DNA from: Alphaproteobacteria bacterium
GTDB taxonomy: Bacteria; Pseudomonadota; Alphaproteobacteria; M2410
Assembly: GCA_021774955.1 (NCBI GenBank)
Contig: JAJFIN010000227.1
Location: 1-15,248, forward strand
Length of the DNA: 15,248 nucleotides
Reading direction: 5' to 3'
In this document: in pieces, positions 6,815 through 15,170 of the stretch
How the letters are laid out: every line of letters begins with the position of its first letter
How positions within the stretch are numbered: the first letter of the stretch is position 1
Position numbers and translations under genes: made by a program
Notes under the pieces: generated by a model
Told to the model about the DNA's origin: nothing
The model's input: the letters and a program-made list of their open reading frames with translations, nothing else
The model's database searches: none

Positions 6815-8308
6815 ATGTCTCATTCACGCGTATCGCTTTTTATTGCCACCGTTGCATCCGGCCTGATGGGCTGCACTGTTTCAGCAGATATCTCCATCGA
6901 CCCAATCAAGCCACAAGCTTCGTCACCGCTGCCGCAAGCAGATGATCCATGGTTCATCGACGCACAGCAAAAGCTAATCCAAGCACCGGCTCACAGGCGC
7001 TTTGAAAAACGCGCCAAGAACGTCATCCTATTCATCGGCGATGGCATGAGCGTCGCAACTGTAACTGCAGCCCGCATTCACGAGGGCCAATTGCGTGGGG
7101 AAAATGGCGAAGAAAACACGTTGAGCTTTGAAAAGTTGCCCTATGTGGCTTTAGCAAAAACTTACAATACAGACGCGCAAACACCCGACTCTGCAGGCAC
7201 TGCCACCGCTCTTCTCACTGGCGTCAAAACCAAGATCGGCGTCCTCGGACTTGATGAAACAGTCGAAGAAGGAAAATGCGGTAGCGGCAATGAAGTCAGA
7301 ACCCTCCTCGAAATGGCTGAAGAAAAAGGCCTGGCAACTGGCGTCATCTCCACCGCGCGGATTACCCATGCCACCCCCGCATCGACGTTCGCTCATGCAG
7401 CTAGTCGTGATTGGGAATATACGGCCAAAGATGGGTGCCCCGACATCGCCAGCCAACTTGTCGATTTTTCTGTCGGAGACGGCATCGAAGTTGCTCTCGG
7501 CGGGGGTCGCGCGATCTTCTTGCCGGAAACAAAAGTCGACCCAGAATATTCTGATCAAAAGGGCCGACGCAAAGACGGTCAAAATCTGATCCAAACATGG
7601 CAGGAGAAAAATCCAGACGGCACTTATGTTTGGAATGAACAAGGCTTTTCAAATATAGATACGACGACAACTGGTCCGGTCCTCGGATTGTTCCAGCCTA
7701 GCCACATGCAATTTGAAACCAACCGCGGAGAAGACCCATCAGGCGAGCCGTCCCTCAGCGCCATGACAAAAAAAGCCATTGAAATTTTGTCACGCGACGA
7801 CGATGGTTTTTTCCTCATGGTTGAAGCCGGTCGCATTGACCATGGACACCACTTTGGCAATGCTCAGCACGCCCTTACCGATACGATCGAATATGCCAAA
7901 GCGGTTGAAGAAGCACTCAAGCTGGTCGATTTGAAAGACACGCTCATCATCGTGACCGCTGACCATTCCCACACCTTGACCATGGCCGGTTATGCGCCAC
8001 GCGGCAATCCGATACTGGGTCTCGCCAAGCCACCAGCATTTGGGGCGCCACTCGACGGCAAACCGTATACAACTCTTGGCTATGCGAATGGTCCGGGTGC
8101 ATTGGTCGACAAACCACGTGCTGATCTGTCAGAAGTCGACACCCAGGCAAAAACATTTCAACAGCCTGCACTCGTTCCGCTTCGCAGTGAAACTCATGGC
8201 GGTGATGATGTCCCGGTCTATGCCGGTGGTCCGATGGCGAACCATCTGAACGGCGTGGTTGAGCAAAACTACATTTTCCATGTGATGGAACACGCTTTAG
8301 GTTTCTGA
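6815..8308 (+). CDS. alkaline phosphatase (PhoA family), predicted lipoprotein
   Basis: Metal-dependent phosphomonoesterase of 497 aa that frees phosphate from organic esters outside the cytoplasm. The first metal-ligand motif is VILFIGDGMS (Asp76), and the phosphorylated serine is Ser126 in TPDSAGTATALLTG. The metal-binding segments THATPASTFAH, VEAGRIDHGHHFGNA and VTADHSHT follow, and the last ligand is the His of ETHGGDDVPVYAGGP. The signal sequence ends in the lipobox LMGC (Cys20) and the next residue is Thr, so the mature enzyme is probably lipid-anchored in the envelope instead of soluble in the periplasm. No PHO-box-like repeat is visible in the 203 bp upstream, which it shares with the divergent thiolase. 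The only SD-like run is AAAAGG, twelve bases before the ATG. It may be cotranscribed with the peptidase gene 56 bp downstream. Confidence 0.93.
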   Translation: MSHSRVSLFIATVASGLMGCTVSADISIDPIKPQASSPLPQADDPWFIDAQQKLIQAPAHRRFEKRAKNVILFIGDGMSVATVTAARIHEGQLRGENGEENTLSFEKLPYVALAKTYNTDAQTPDSAGTATALLTGVKTKIGVLGLDETVEEGKCGSGNEVRTLLEMAEEKGLATGVISTARITHATPASTFAHAASRDWEYTAKDGCPDIASQLVDFSVGDGIEVALGGGRAIFLPETKVDPEYSDQKGRRKDGQNLIQTWQEKNPDGTYVWNEQGFSNIDTTTTGPVLGLFQPSHMQFETNRGEDPSGEPSLSAMTKKAIEILSRDDDGFFLMVEAGRIDHGHHFGNAQHALTDTIEYAKAVEEALKLVDLKDTLIIVTADHSHTLTMAGYAPRGNPILGLAKPPAFGAPLDGKPYTTLGYANGPGALVDKPRADLSEVDTQAKTFQQPALVPLRSETHGGDDVPVYAGGPMANHLNGVVEQNYIFHVMEHALGF

Positions 8309-8364
8309 TTAAAAACGCATAAACAAAATCCACTTTAATCTCTCTAACTTGAGCCGAGTAACAA

Positions 8365-10410
8365 ATGACAAATCAAATCGAAAATCCGCTTCTTATCGAA
8401 AGTACCGCCCCGTTTGGGGCGCCCCATCTCAACCTTGTAACGCCCGAACATTTTCCTGAAGCATTTGCCGCTGCGATGAAAAAGCACAAGGAGAATATTG
8501 CAGAGATCGCGACAAACGCGGAACCACCCAGTTTTGAAAATACTATTGAGCCTTATGAGAAAAGCGGTGATCTGTTAGCGCATGTTTCACGCGTGTTTTT
8601 CAACCAGGCTTCCTCAAACACCAATCCTGACATTCAAGCTCTTCAACGCGAATTCGGACCTAAGCTAACAGCACACCAATCCGATATTCTATTTGACAAA
8701 GACTTGTTAAAGCGCATCCAAATTGTTTTCGATAGCAAAGACCAACTCTCTCTCGATGCCGAACAGGCCCGCCTTCTTGACGAGATCTACAAGGAATTCA
8801 AGCGCAGCGGCGCCACTCTTTCCAACGAAATTCGGGCCGAACTAAAATCCATTAAAGAAGAGCTCACATCCCTGACCATTGGCTTTGGTCAAAACGTGCT
8901 CGCTGACACCAATGATTTTGAACTGGTACTCGAAGATGAAAACGAGCTTGGTGGTTTGCCGGAAAATGTTAGAGCCGCTGCGCAGCAAGCAGCCAATGAA
9001 AGAGACATGGAAGGAAAATATCTTTTTACCATCTCTCGGTCGAGCGTGACCCCTTTCCTTCAATATTCAGACAACAGAGATTTGCGTGAAAAAATCTACA
9101 AGGCCTGGATGAGCTGCGGCAACAATGACAACGGTCAGGACAACAAGAAAGCGATCTCACGACTGGCGTCGTTACGCGTTCGCGAAGCCAATCTTTTAGG
9201 TTATCCTTCTCACGCCGCCTATATGTTGGAAGATCGCATGGCTGGCACACCTCAAGCCGTCGATACACTTCTACAAAAACTTTGGCAACCGGCTCTGGCG
9301 CGCGCCAACCGAGAGGCTGAAGCGCTTCAAAGTAAAATCATCGAAGAAGGCGCGAACTTTGAACTCGCAGCGTGGGATTGGTGGTATTACGCAGAAAAAG
9401 TACGCCAAGCCGAATACGATCTCGATGAGAGCGAAATTAAACCCTACTTCCTGCTCGAGAATGTCAGGGACGGTGCCTTTCATGCGGCGAGCAAACTCTA
9501 TGGCCTCAGCTTTGAACGCCGCAATGACATCCCCCTATACCATCCGGACGTCCAAACTTTTGAGGTGAAAGACCGTGGTGGCTCACATATCGGCTTGTTT
9601 TACGCCGACTACTTTATGCGGCCCTCAAAACGCGGGGGTGCTTGGATGACAACTTATCGTGATCAATCCAACCGGTACGGAGCAACACGGCCCATCGTCA
9701 TCAATGTTTGCAACTTCGCCAAAGGCGGTGAAGGTGAACCGGTACTATTGGGCTTCGATGAAGTCCGCACCTTGTTTCATGAATTCGGCCACGCGCTCCA
9801 CGGGTTGCTCGCCAATACGCAATATGAATCCCTTTCGGGCACCAGCGTAAAAAGAGATTTTGTCGAACTGCCGTCGCAGATCATGGAGCATTGGGCACTG
9901 GAACCCGAAGTCATGAATGTATATGCGCGTCACTTCGAAACCAACGAACCCATCCCCTCGCCTCTGGTTGAAAAAATTAAAAAGACATCGACCTTCAATC
10001 AAGGATTTGCCACCACTGAGTATTTGGCTGCCTCACTGCTTGACCTCGCGTGGCACAATCTGGAGACTGAAGAAGAGCAGGACGTTGCTCAATTTGAGCA
10101 AGCAGCCATGGATAAACATGGTCTAATCCCGCAGATCTCACCACGCTATCCGAGCACTCAATTCCAACATATTTTCTCCGGCGGTTATTCAGCCGGATAT
10201 TACAGCTATATTTGGGCCGAAGTGTTGGATACGGACGGCTATGAATCATTCAAAGAAGCCGGAATTTTCAACCAAGAACGCGCTCAGTCCTTTCGTCAAA
10301 ACGTGCTTGAACGCGGCAACACCGAAGAACCGATGGAGCTCTACCGCAAGTTCCGCGGCTCAGACCCCGCCATCGAGCCCCTGCTCAAACATCGCGGGTT
10401 AGACGGGTAA
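8365..10410 (+). CDS. M3 family metallopeptidase, Dcp-like peptidyl-dipeptidase
   Basis: Zinc oligopeptidase of 681 aa, about the length of E. coli Dcp. The zinc site is HEFGH (472-476), with the third ligand Glu501 in RDFVELPSQIMEHW. The substrate-binding C-terminal loop is HIFSGGYSAGYYSYIWAEVL, with its conserved Gly and Tyr residues close to Dcp. The N-terminal half is the helical lid typical of M3 enzymes. No signal peptide is seen, so it is cytoplasmic and should release C-terminal dipeptides from short peptides, or degrade oligopeptides in the manner of OpdA. It follows the phosphatase gene by 56 bp with no terminator between. It faces the peptide symporter gene tail to tail, with nine bases between the stop codons. 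Dcp and OpdA cannot be fully separated by eye, but length and C-terminus favour Dcp. Confidence 0.93.
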   Translation: MTNQIENPLLIESTAPFGAPHLNLVTPEHFPEAFAAAMKKHKENIAEIATNAEPPSFENTIEPYEKSGDLLAHVSRVFFNQASSNTNPDIQALQREFGPKLTAHQSDILFDKDLLKRIQIVFDSKDQLSLDAEQARLLDEIYKEFKRSGATLSNEIRAELKSIKEELTSLTIGFGQNVLADTNDFELVLEDENELGGLPENVRAAAQQAANERDMEGKYLFTISRSSVTPFLQYSDNRDLREKIYKAWMSCGNNDNGQDNKKAISRLASLRVREANLLGYPSHAAYMLEDRMAGTPQAVDTLLQKLWQPALARANREAEALQSKIIEEGANFELAAWDWWYYAEKVRQAEYDLDESEIKPYFLLENVRDGAFHAASKLYGLSFERRNDIPLYHPDVQTFEVKDRGGSHIGLFYADYFMRPSKRGGAWMTTYRDQSNRYGATRPIVINVCNFAKGGEGEPVLLGFDEVRTLFHEFGHALHGLLANTQYESLSGTSVKRDFVELPSQIMEHWALEPEVMNVYARHFETNEPIPSPLVEKIKKTSTFNQGFATTEYLAASLLDLAWHNLETEEEQDVAQFEQAAMDKHGLIPQISPRYPSTQFQHIFSGGYSAGYYSYIWAEVLDTDGYESFKEAGIFNQERAQSFRQNVLERGNTEEPMELYRKFRGSDPAIEPLLKHRGLDG

Positions 10411-10419
10411 GTCGAAGCC

Positions 10420-11982
10420 TCAATGAATGCCATGCATACCTTTTTTGAGGAGCAGTGACAGGACGAGCAAAACTGCCGCCGCCGCTACGGCGTACCACCC
10501 GACCTGTGTGTAAACGTCGATGTAGGATGCCTTAGCAACAGCGATATCTGTTATCTGGCCCCCTTCCGTCTCAACGCTGGTCATGCGCGATATCAATCCA
10601 GCGACAAAATTTGCCGCAGCAAAAGAGAAGAACCAAACACCCATCATCATGCCAACAATTCTAGAGACGGAGAGTTTGGTAATCATGGACAGGCCCACGG
10701 GTGATAGGCACAGCTCACCTGTTGTGTGAAACAGGTAGAGAAGAACGATCCAGTAGACCGGTATGAGCCCATCAATGGAGGTTGCCTTCATACCCGCCAC
10801 CAAAATCAAAAACCCGAAGCCAACCTGCAAAATCCCCAATGAGAACTTGATCGGCGTGTTCGGTTCCCACCCTCTTTTTGCAAGTTTTGTCCATAGGATC
10901 GCGAAGAACGGTGCCAGCGTGAAGATGAATGCTGCGTTTAGAGATTGAAACATTGACGCAGGCACATTCCATCCCAGTATCGTGCGATCCACGACACGAT
11001 CCGTCAGCAGATTAAGGGATGATCCCGCTTGTTCAAACAAAGCCCAAAAGAGAATATTGAATGGTATCAGTAGGACGATGACCAGTAAGCGATCTCGTTC
11101 GACTTTCGCTACTTTGGCGAAGGAGTACCAAACGACAAAACCAAATAATAAAACACTAGATCCACCAAGCAATTGCCCAACGATCGCCTGGTTTTGCACG
11201 AGCATCCACGACGCGAAAATCATCAAGGGCCCAGCAAGGTAGATGACCATCTCGCGGTTGAGTCCGAGAAATATTTTTTCCTTGAGGGCTTTAGGATCTG
11301 GTGGATCGCCAAGCCCTTCCAACAAATGCTGCCATCTCAAGAAAATGATGAGGCCAAGCAACATGCCAATCCCGGCTGACCCAAACCCATATCGCCAGCC
11401 ATAAGTCTGGCCGACCCAACCACACCAAAGCGTGGCTACAAAAGCGCCTAAATTGATGCCCATATAAAAGATCGTGAAACCACCATCACGACGCGGATCA
11501 TTTTCACCATAAAGCTTGCCCACAATCGTCGAAATATTGGCCTTCAAGAATCCGACACCTGCAACGATAAGAGATAGTGAGAGAAAAAGGATTTGAAGAT
11601 GGTAATCACTACGAACAATAGTTCCGCTGTCATTGACCGCAGGTGGGCCCTCAAACACCATGCCAAAATGACCGAGGACAAGTAGAATGGCGCCGTAGGT
11701 CACTGCTTTTCGTGATCCCAGATACCGATCCGCTAATACACCTCCGATAACTGGCATCAGGTAAACAAGCGCCGTGTAGGCTCCATAGATGAGGCTCGCC
11801 TTTCCGTCAGTAAAAAGAAAATGTTGTGTCAGGTAGAAAATCAAGAGTGCGCGCATACCGTAATAGGAAAACCGCTCCCACATTTCGGTGAAGAAAAGTA
11901 CGTACAATCCTTTCGGATGGCCCAATATCGTGCCGGACTTATAGTGCTCGGGAATGTCGTGATCGGATATCGCGTCAGTCAA
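10420..11982 (-). CDS. POT/PTR2 family peptide:proton symporter
   Basis: Inner-membrane transporter of 520 aa with about twelve or more hydrophobic helices. It takes up di- and tripeptides with protons. The family's ExxER motif is in helix 1: E33 M W E36 R37 F S Y Y G. The loop after helix 2 has the signature GGVLADRYLGSRKAV, and FYMGINLGAFVATL follows in helix 5. These are diagnostic of the POT family. The start is a TTG at 11982, supported by AGGGGG seven bases upstream; no ATG lies nearby in frame. It is third in a minus-strand run after pit and the lpxR-like gene, with a 100-bp gap, and it faces the M3 peptidase gene. Import plus intracellular cleavage of peptides is a plausible functional pair. 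Confidence 0.95.
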   Translation of the reverse strand: MTDAISDHDIPEHYKSGTILGHPKGLYVLFFTEMWERFSYYGMRALLIFYLTQHFLFTDGKASLIYGAYTALVYLMPVIGGVLADRYLGSRKAVTYGAILLVLGHFGMVFEGPPAVNDSGTIVRSDYHLQILFLSLSLIVAGVGFLKANISTIVGKLYGENDPRRDGGFTIFYMGINLGAFVATLWCGWVGQTYGWRYGFGSAGIGMLLGLIIFLRWQHLLEGLGDPPDPKALKEKIFLGLNREMVIYLAGPLMIFASWMLVQNQAIVGQLLGGSSVLLFGFVVWYSFAKVAKVERDRLLVIVLLIPFNILFWALFEQAGSSLNLLTDRVVDRTILGWNVPASMFQSLNAAFIFTLAPFFAILWTKLAKRGWEPNTPIKFSLGILQVGFGFLILVAGMKATSIDGLIPVYWIVLLYLFHTTGELCLSPVGLSMITKLSVSRIVGMMMGVWFFSFAAANFVAGLISRMTSVETEGGQITDIAVAKASYIDVYTQVGWYAVAAAAVLLVLSLLLKKGMHGIH

Positions 11983-12082
11983 TGTGATGCCCCCTGGCGT
12001 TGCCCTCTGAATCTATGGCGCAGCTTATCCAAGTGTTTGCGATTTACAAAGCCTGAAGAAATCCGCAGGTGATGGCCTTAGG

Positions 12083-13081
12083 TCAGAATGCAAATGAAAG
12101 CGTCACACTCCCAAATTCATGGCCCCCGACCTGAGTATCAAACTCATCTGATCGAAAAACCCGAGTGATTGCCAAACGAGCGGCCCCATAGGCCAGCACC
12201 AAACCCACTTGTGCATCGCCGACAAACGGTTTTTTATCTACACTGTGACTGCTTTGAAACGTGTTGCCATCGAGAAAGATATTCCGCGCAACCAGTCTTC
12301 CATCAACACCGGCAAACAGATACCACGCGAACCCCGGCTGTGAAGCAAACCGATCAGAGCCCGGAAGGCTCGGTGCTATACGCGGAGGCGCACCGAAATC
12401 ACGCGAAAGATCGTTTCCGATCCGTAGCGTCGCGCCAATATTCGCATAGGTGAAAATCGTGCCCAGCGCACCGCCGATATGGGGCGCAGTATCAAACTCA
12501 AGACCGAACATGTCGAGCATGTGTCTTTCTTTCCATGCCTGATGGTAATAGAGGACAAAGCCAGGTTCATTGTCTATTTGATTGTCCCATCCGCGTGGTT
12601 CCGGAAATCCAAACTGGTCATGCCACCAAGTCTGAACCGCCTCTGCTCCAGAGATCTCTCCGACCACTCCCACATCAAGCTCAAGATTATGTTGATGGTG
12701 CTCGTCTTCAACTGTGATCCCAGCGCCGACATAAAGCCACCCGGCATAGGGTCGATCACTCGGAATCAGTGCTGTACTGCTCAGATCCCCCGGCGTGAAC
12801 ATAGAATGACCCAGGGTAACCGAAGCCCATCTCTGTCCATAATCATCCGGCTTCTGACGATGAAGCGGAAAGCTATAGAGAAGGTCGTGAATGGGGTTTG
12901 GGCTCTCATCCGGCACATAGGTCAGAGATAGGCGCAAACCATTGGTGAAATTTCGATCCGTCCCGGCAAAGATATCATTCTCTACTTGTGCTGAGAAAAT
13001 GACCTCGTCTTTGGCATAAACCTGTAATGGGGAAAGGGCACTAATTATTACTAGCAAAAAAGCGAATGCAGAAATACGCAT
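12083..13081 (-). CDS. LpxR-like lipid A 3'-O-deacylase (outer membrane)
   Basis: Predicted outer-membrane beta-barrel of 332 aa from the ATG at 13081; a TTG at 13087 would add two residues. The signal peptide ends at VYA (about residue 23). The mature start FSAQVENDIFAGTDRNFTNG matches the LpxR/DUF2219 family, in which the Asn-Asp pair is catalytic. DRPYAGW and the ELDVGVVGEISGAEAVQ segment are also family marks. The chain ends in SLSFAF, a terminal Phe of outer-membrane type. In Salmonella LpxR the enzyme removes the 3'-acyloxyacyl group from lipid A and alters immune recognition; the role here would be envelope remodelling. It lies 90 bp after pit and 100 bp before the POT gene on the same strand. 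Homology is clear; activity on this organism's lipid A is inferred. Confidence 0.85.
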   Translation of the reverse strand: MRISAFAFLLVIISALSPLQVYAKDEVIFSAQVENDIFAGTDRNFTNGLRLSLTYVPDESPNPIHDLLYSFPLHRQKPDDYGQRWASVTLGHSMFTPGDLSSTALIPSDRPYAGWLYVGAGITVEDEHHQHNLELDVGVVGEISGAEAVQTWWHDQFGFPEPRGWDNQIDNEPGFVLYYHQAWKERHMLDMFGLEFDTAPHIGGALGTIFTYANIGATLRIGNDLSRDFGAPPRIAPSLPGSDRFASQPGFAWYLFAGVDGRLVARNIFLDGNTFQSSHSVDKKPFVGDAQVGLVLAYGAARLAITRVFRSDEFDTQVGGHEFGSVTLSFAF

Positions 13082-13171
13082 GGGCAAGCCGCTCTCGGTT
13101 CAACGCAATTCATCTTCTGTTTTATCGAACCTGGGGCAGTAATTCCATAGGTGATTTGTAGAGAGCCAGTA

Positions 13172-14626
13172 TTACTCGCCCACAGCAGCACGTAAAACGT
13201 AGAACAATATCGCAGCAAGCGCGGCAGAGGCCGGCACCGTTATGATCCACGCTGCCGCAATTGTGAAGAGATGGTTGCGGCGCACCAAGATGCGCTTGCG
13301 TTCTTTCTTTTCGCTGATCCCTTTTCGGGAAAACCCGACCCGCCTATTGGCCGAAAACTCACGGTACAGCCCAACCCCAAAAACACCTCCAACGGCTGTG
13401 TGTGTTGAGCTGACCGGTAACCCCATGAGCGAAGCAATGATCACGGTGATAGCCGCCGACAAGGCCACGCAAAAAGCACGCGTCTGATCCAGCTTGGTAA
13501 TCTTTTGACCAACAAGCTTGATCAGCTTCGGGCCGTAGAGAAGTAACCCGAGAGAAATACCAAAAGCGCCAATTGACATCACCCAAAGCGGCACAGAAAC
13601 TTTTGAGGCAATTTCGCCAGATCCCGAAATTGAGACAATCGCAGCCAAGGGACCGACGGCATTCGCGACATCGTTTGAACCATGAGCGAACGAAAGAAGA
13701 CAAGCACCGACAATGAGAGGCACGCGGAATAATTGTCGGACAGATTTTACTTCGTTGGGCAATCCAGATGCAGCCCGGACAATAAAGGGTCGCACGATCA
13801 TGGGTGTCGCGACCAACAAGGCCACAAACACCATCATCGCGACTTGGAAATCAACCCTCCAAACACGCTTCAATCCTTTGATGAGAAGAAAAGTCGTGAA
13901 AGCGGCAATCATAATTCCGATCAAAATCGGTACGACTTTTTTAGCGGCCGCGATCTTGTCTTCACGTTGATAGACGAGTTTTCGAATTGAGAGATAGAAT
14001 ATGGCAGCTATGGCCCCACCCATGACCGGCGAAATAACCCAACTTGAAGCAATCTTCCCCAACGTATCCCATTGCACGATGTTAACACCGGCAGCCGCAA
14101 TTCCAGCCCCCAGCACACCGCCAACAATAGAATGGGTGGTCGAAACCGGGGCGCTCACTGCTGTTGCCAAGTTCAGCCAAAGCGCGGCGGCCAGCAGAGC
14201 AGAAAACATGGCATAGAGAAAAATCGACGGATCGCTGATGCCATCCGCTTCAATTATGCCTTTGGAAATGGTGCCAACAACATTGCCACCTGCCACAAGG
14301 GCGCCCATTGTCTCAAAGATCGCCGCAACGATGAGAGCCCCCACAAGCGTTAACGCACGCGAGCCAACCGCTGGCCCGACATTATTGGCAACATCATTGG
14401 CGCCAATATTGAGCGCCATGTACCCGCCAATGACCGCGGCAAACACAACAAATAGATGGTCTTGAACACCACCATTAATGAGAGAAACAAACAGAAATAC
14501 AACGATGAGGAACAGCGCACTGGCCCCCATTGGCGCCAACGCTTGCCCTTGAAGACGGGCCGCTTTTTCTATTCTTGAAATTTGCTTGAGGTCTTTATCA
14601 AGACCTATTTTCTTGCCGTCGCTCAT
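13172..14626 (-). CDS. pit: inorganic phosphate permease, PiT family
   Basis: Inner-membrane low-affinity phosphate transporter of 484 aa. The duplicated PiT signature is present twice: GANDVANNVGP (75-85) near the N-terminus and GSNDVANAVGP (from 316) in the second half, each in an inverted-repeat half of several helices. A hydrophilic N-terminal extension of about 32 residues, rich in Lys and Asp, precedes the first helix. In the middle, a charged loop around residue 220 contains YQREDKIAAAKK. Phosphate is taken up with a cation, normally as a metal-phosphate complex. The ribosome binding site is weak (GGA seven bases upstream). A PHO-box-like repeat lies 81 bp upstream (14707-14724), so PhoB may control it; in Sinorhizobium a pit gene is repressed by PhoB. 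Confidence 0.94.
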   Translation of the reverse strand: MSDGKKIGLDKDLKQISRIEKAARLQGQALAPMGASALFLIVVFLFVSLINGGVQDHLFVVFAAVIGGYMALNIGANDVANNVGPAVGSRALTLVGALIVAAIFETMGALVAGGNVVGTISKGIIEADGISDPSIFLYAMFSALLAAALWLNLATAVSAPVSTTHSIVGGVLGAGIAAAGVNIVQWDTLGKIASSWVISPVMGGAIAAIFYLSIRKLVYQREDKIAAAKKVVPILIGIMIAAFTTFLLIKGLKRVWRVDFQVAMMVFVALLVATPMIVRPFIVRAASGLPNEVKSVRQLFRVPLIVGACLLSFAHGSNDVANAVGPLAAIVSISGSGEIASKVSVPLWVMSIGAFGISLGLLLYGPKLIKLVGQKITKLDQTRAFCVALSAAITVIIASLMGLPVSSTHTAVGGVFGVGLYREFSANRRVGFSRKGISEKKERKRILVRRNHLFTIAAAWIITVPASAALAAILFYVLRAAVGE

Positions 14627-14706
14627 TTAGGGTCCATCACCAGTCACTATTGCGTATTTCAAACACAGCCGCCAGCACCAGACCGATTAACCCATCAGGC
14701 ACCGAA

Positions 14707-14724
14707 TCGTCATATATCTGTCAC
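14707..14724 (+). promoter_or_regulatory. PHO-box-like direct repeat between pit and hisE
   Basis: TCGTCAT (14707-14713), an ATAT spacer, then CTGTCAC (14718-14724). Against the PhoB consensus of two CTGTCAT/C repeats with a 4-bp spacer, the first repeat matches five of seven positions, the second seven of seven, and the spacer is A/T as usual. It reads on the plus strand, toward hisE (41 bp from its ATG), but lies 81 bp upstream of the divergent pit ATG. PhoB could activate hisE, regulate pit, or do both. On the minus strand a possible pit promoter, TTCAAT (14742-14737) and GATATA (14719-14714) with a 17-bp gap, overlaps the site, which would fit repression of pit. The repeat match is seen; the function is inferred. 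Confidence 0.5.
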
Positions 14725-14765
14725 GAACTCTAGCGATTGAACAGCAAGATGGCATCGGCTTAATT

Positions 14766-15092
14766 ATGAAGGAATTCGAACGCCTCTATAGTGATGTTAT
14801 GGCGGTCAAGGGCGGCAAGGCTAAAAGCGCGAAAACGGAAAAGCTTTTCAACGAAGGTGACGCAAAAATCGCCAAGAAAGTTGGTGAGGAAGGTGTCGAA
14901 ATAGCTATAGCTGCCATGTCGGGTAAAGCCAGAAAGCCTGAGATAATCGCCGAAAGCGCCGATCTTATTTTCAACTTAGCCGTCTTATGGGCTCAAACAG
15001 GTGTCACGCCGCAAGACGTGGAAGATGCTCTTAAGCGGCGCCGAGAGGCCTTTGGCATTGCTGAAAAGCCAGGCAAAAACCGCAAGGTTTAA
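14766..15092 (+). CDS. hisE: phosphoribosyl-ATP diphosphatase (HisE-like), stand-alone
   Basis: A 108-aa MazG-like all-alpha NTP pyrophosphohydrolase that would hydrolyse phosphoribosyl-ATP to phosphoribosyl-AMP and pyrophosphate, the second step of histidine synthesis. The core KIAKKVGEEGVEIAIAAM carries the metal-binding Glu pair (GEEGVE). The second acidic helix ESADLIFNLAVLW holds the other Glu and Asp, and TPQDVEDALKRR completes the family pattern. The length matches HisE. No other his gene is in the window; alphaproteobacterial hisE is commonly next to hisF or hisA, so this may be an isolated copy or a second copy. The first ATG is used because the family N-terminus (FERLYSDV) is kept, though no good ribosome binding site is visible. 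The A/G-rich codon run here is denser in Lys than its neighbours. Confidence 0.88.
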   Translation: MKEFERLYSDVMAVKGGKAKSAKTEKLFNEGDAKIAKKVGEEGVEIAIAAMSGKARKPEIIAESADLIFNLAVLWAQTGVTPQDVEDALKRRREAFGIAEKPGKNRKV

Positions 15093-15106
15093 GCGCTATG
15101 TGTCGG

Positions 15107-15131
15107 TAGTTGGATTCAACTATTAATTTCC
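15107..15131 (+). terminator. weak hairpin downstream of hisE
   Basis: TAGTTG (15107-15112) pairs with CAACTA (15117-15122) around a 4-base loop and can extend by two G-U pairs. It is followed by the A/T-rich TTAATTTCCT. This is 15 bp after the hisE stop. The stem is AT-rich and the U-tract broken, so termination would be modest at best. Confidence 0.35.
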
Positions 15132-15170
15132 TATTTACCCTGACTTAAGATAACCCACGATATCGTCGCA

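Noticed and set aside
7151..7642. 163-codon minus-strand frame inside the alkaline phosphatase gene
   Set aside because: It is fully antisense to conserved phosphatase motifs and its translation looks like a shadow (Cys/Phe/Ser rich, no family).
12479..12931. 150-codon plus-strand frame opposite the LpxR-like gene
   Set aside because: It mirrors the well-supported minus-strand gene and has no ribosome binding site or known domain.
15157..15166. 10-bp palindrome ACGATATCGT as an operator
   Set aside because: It is short enough to occur by chance and the downstream gene start is itself uncertain.
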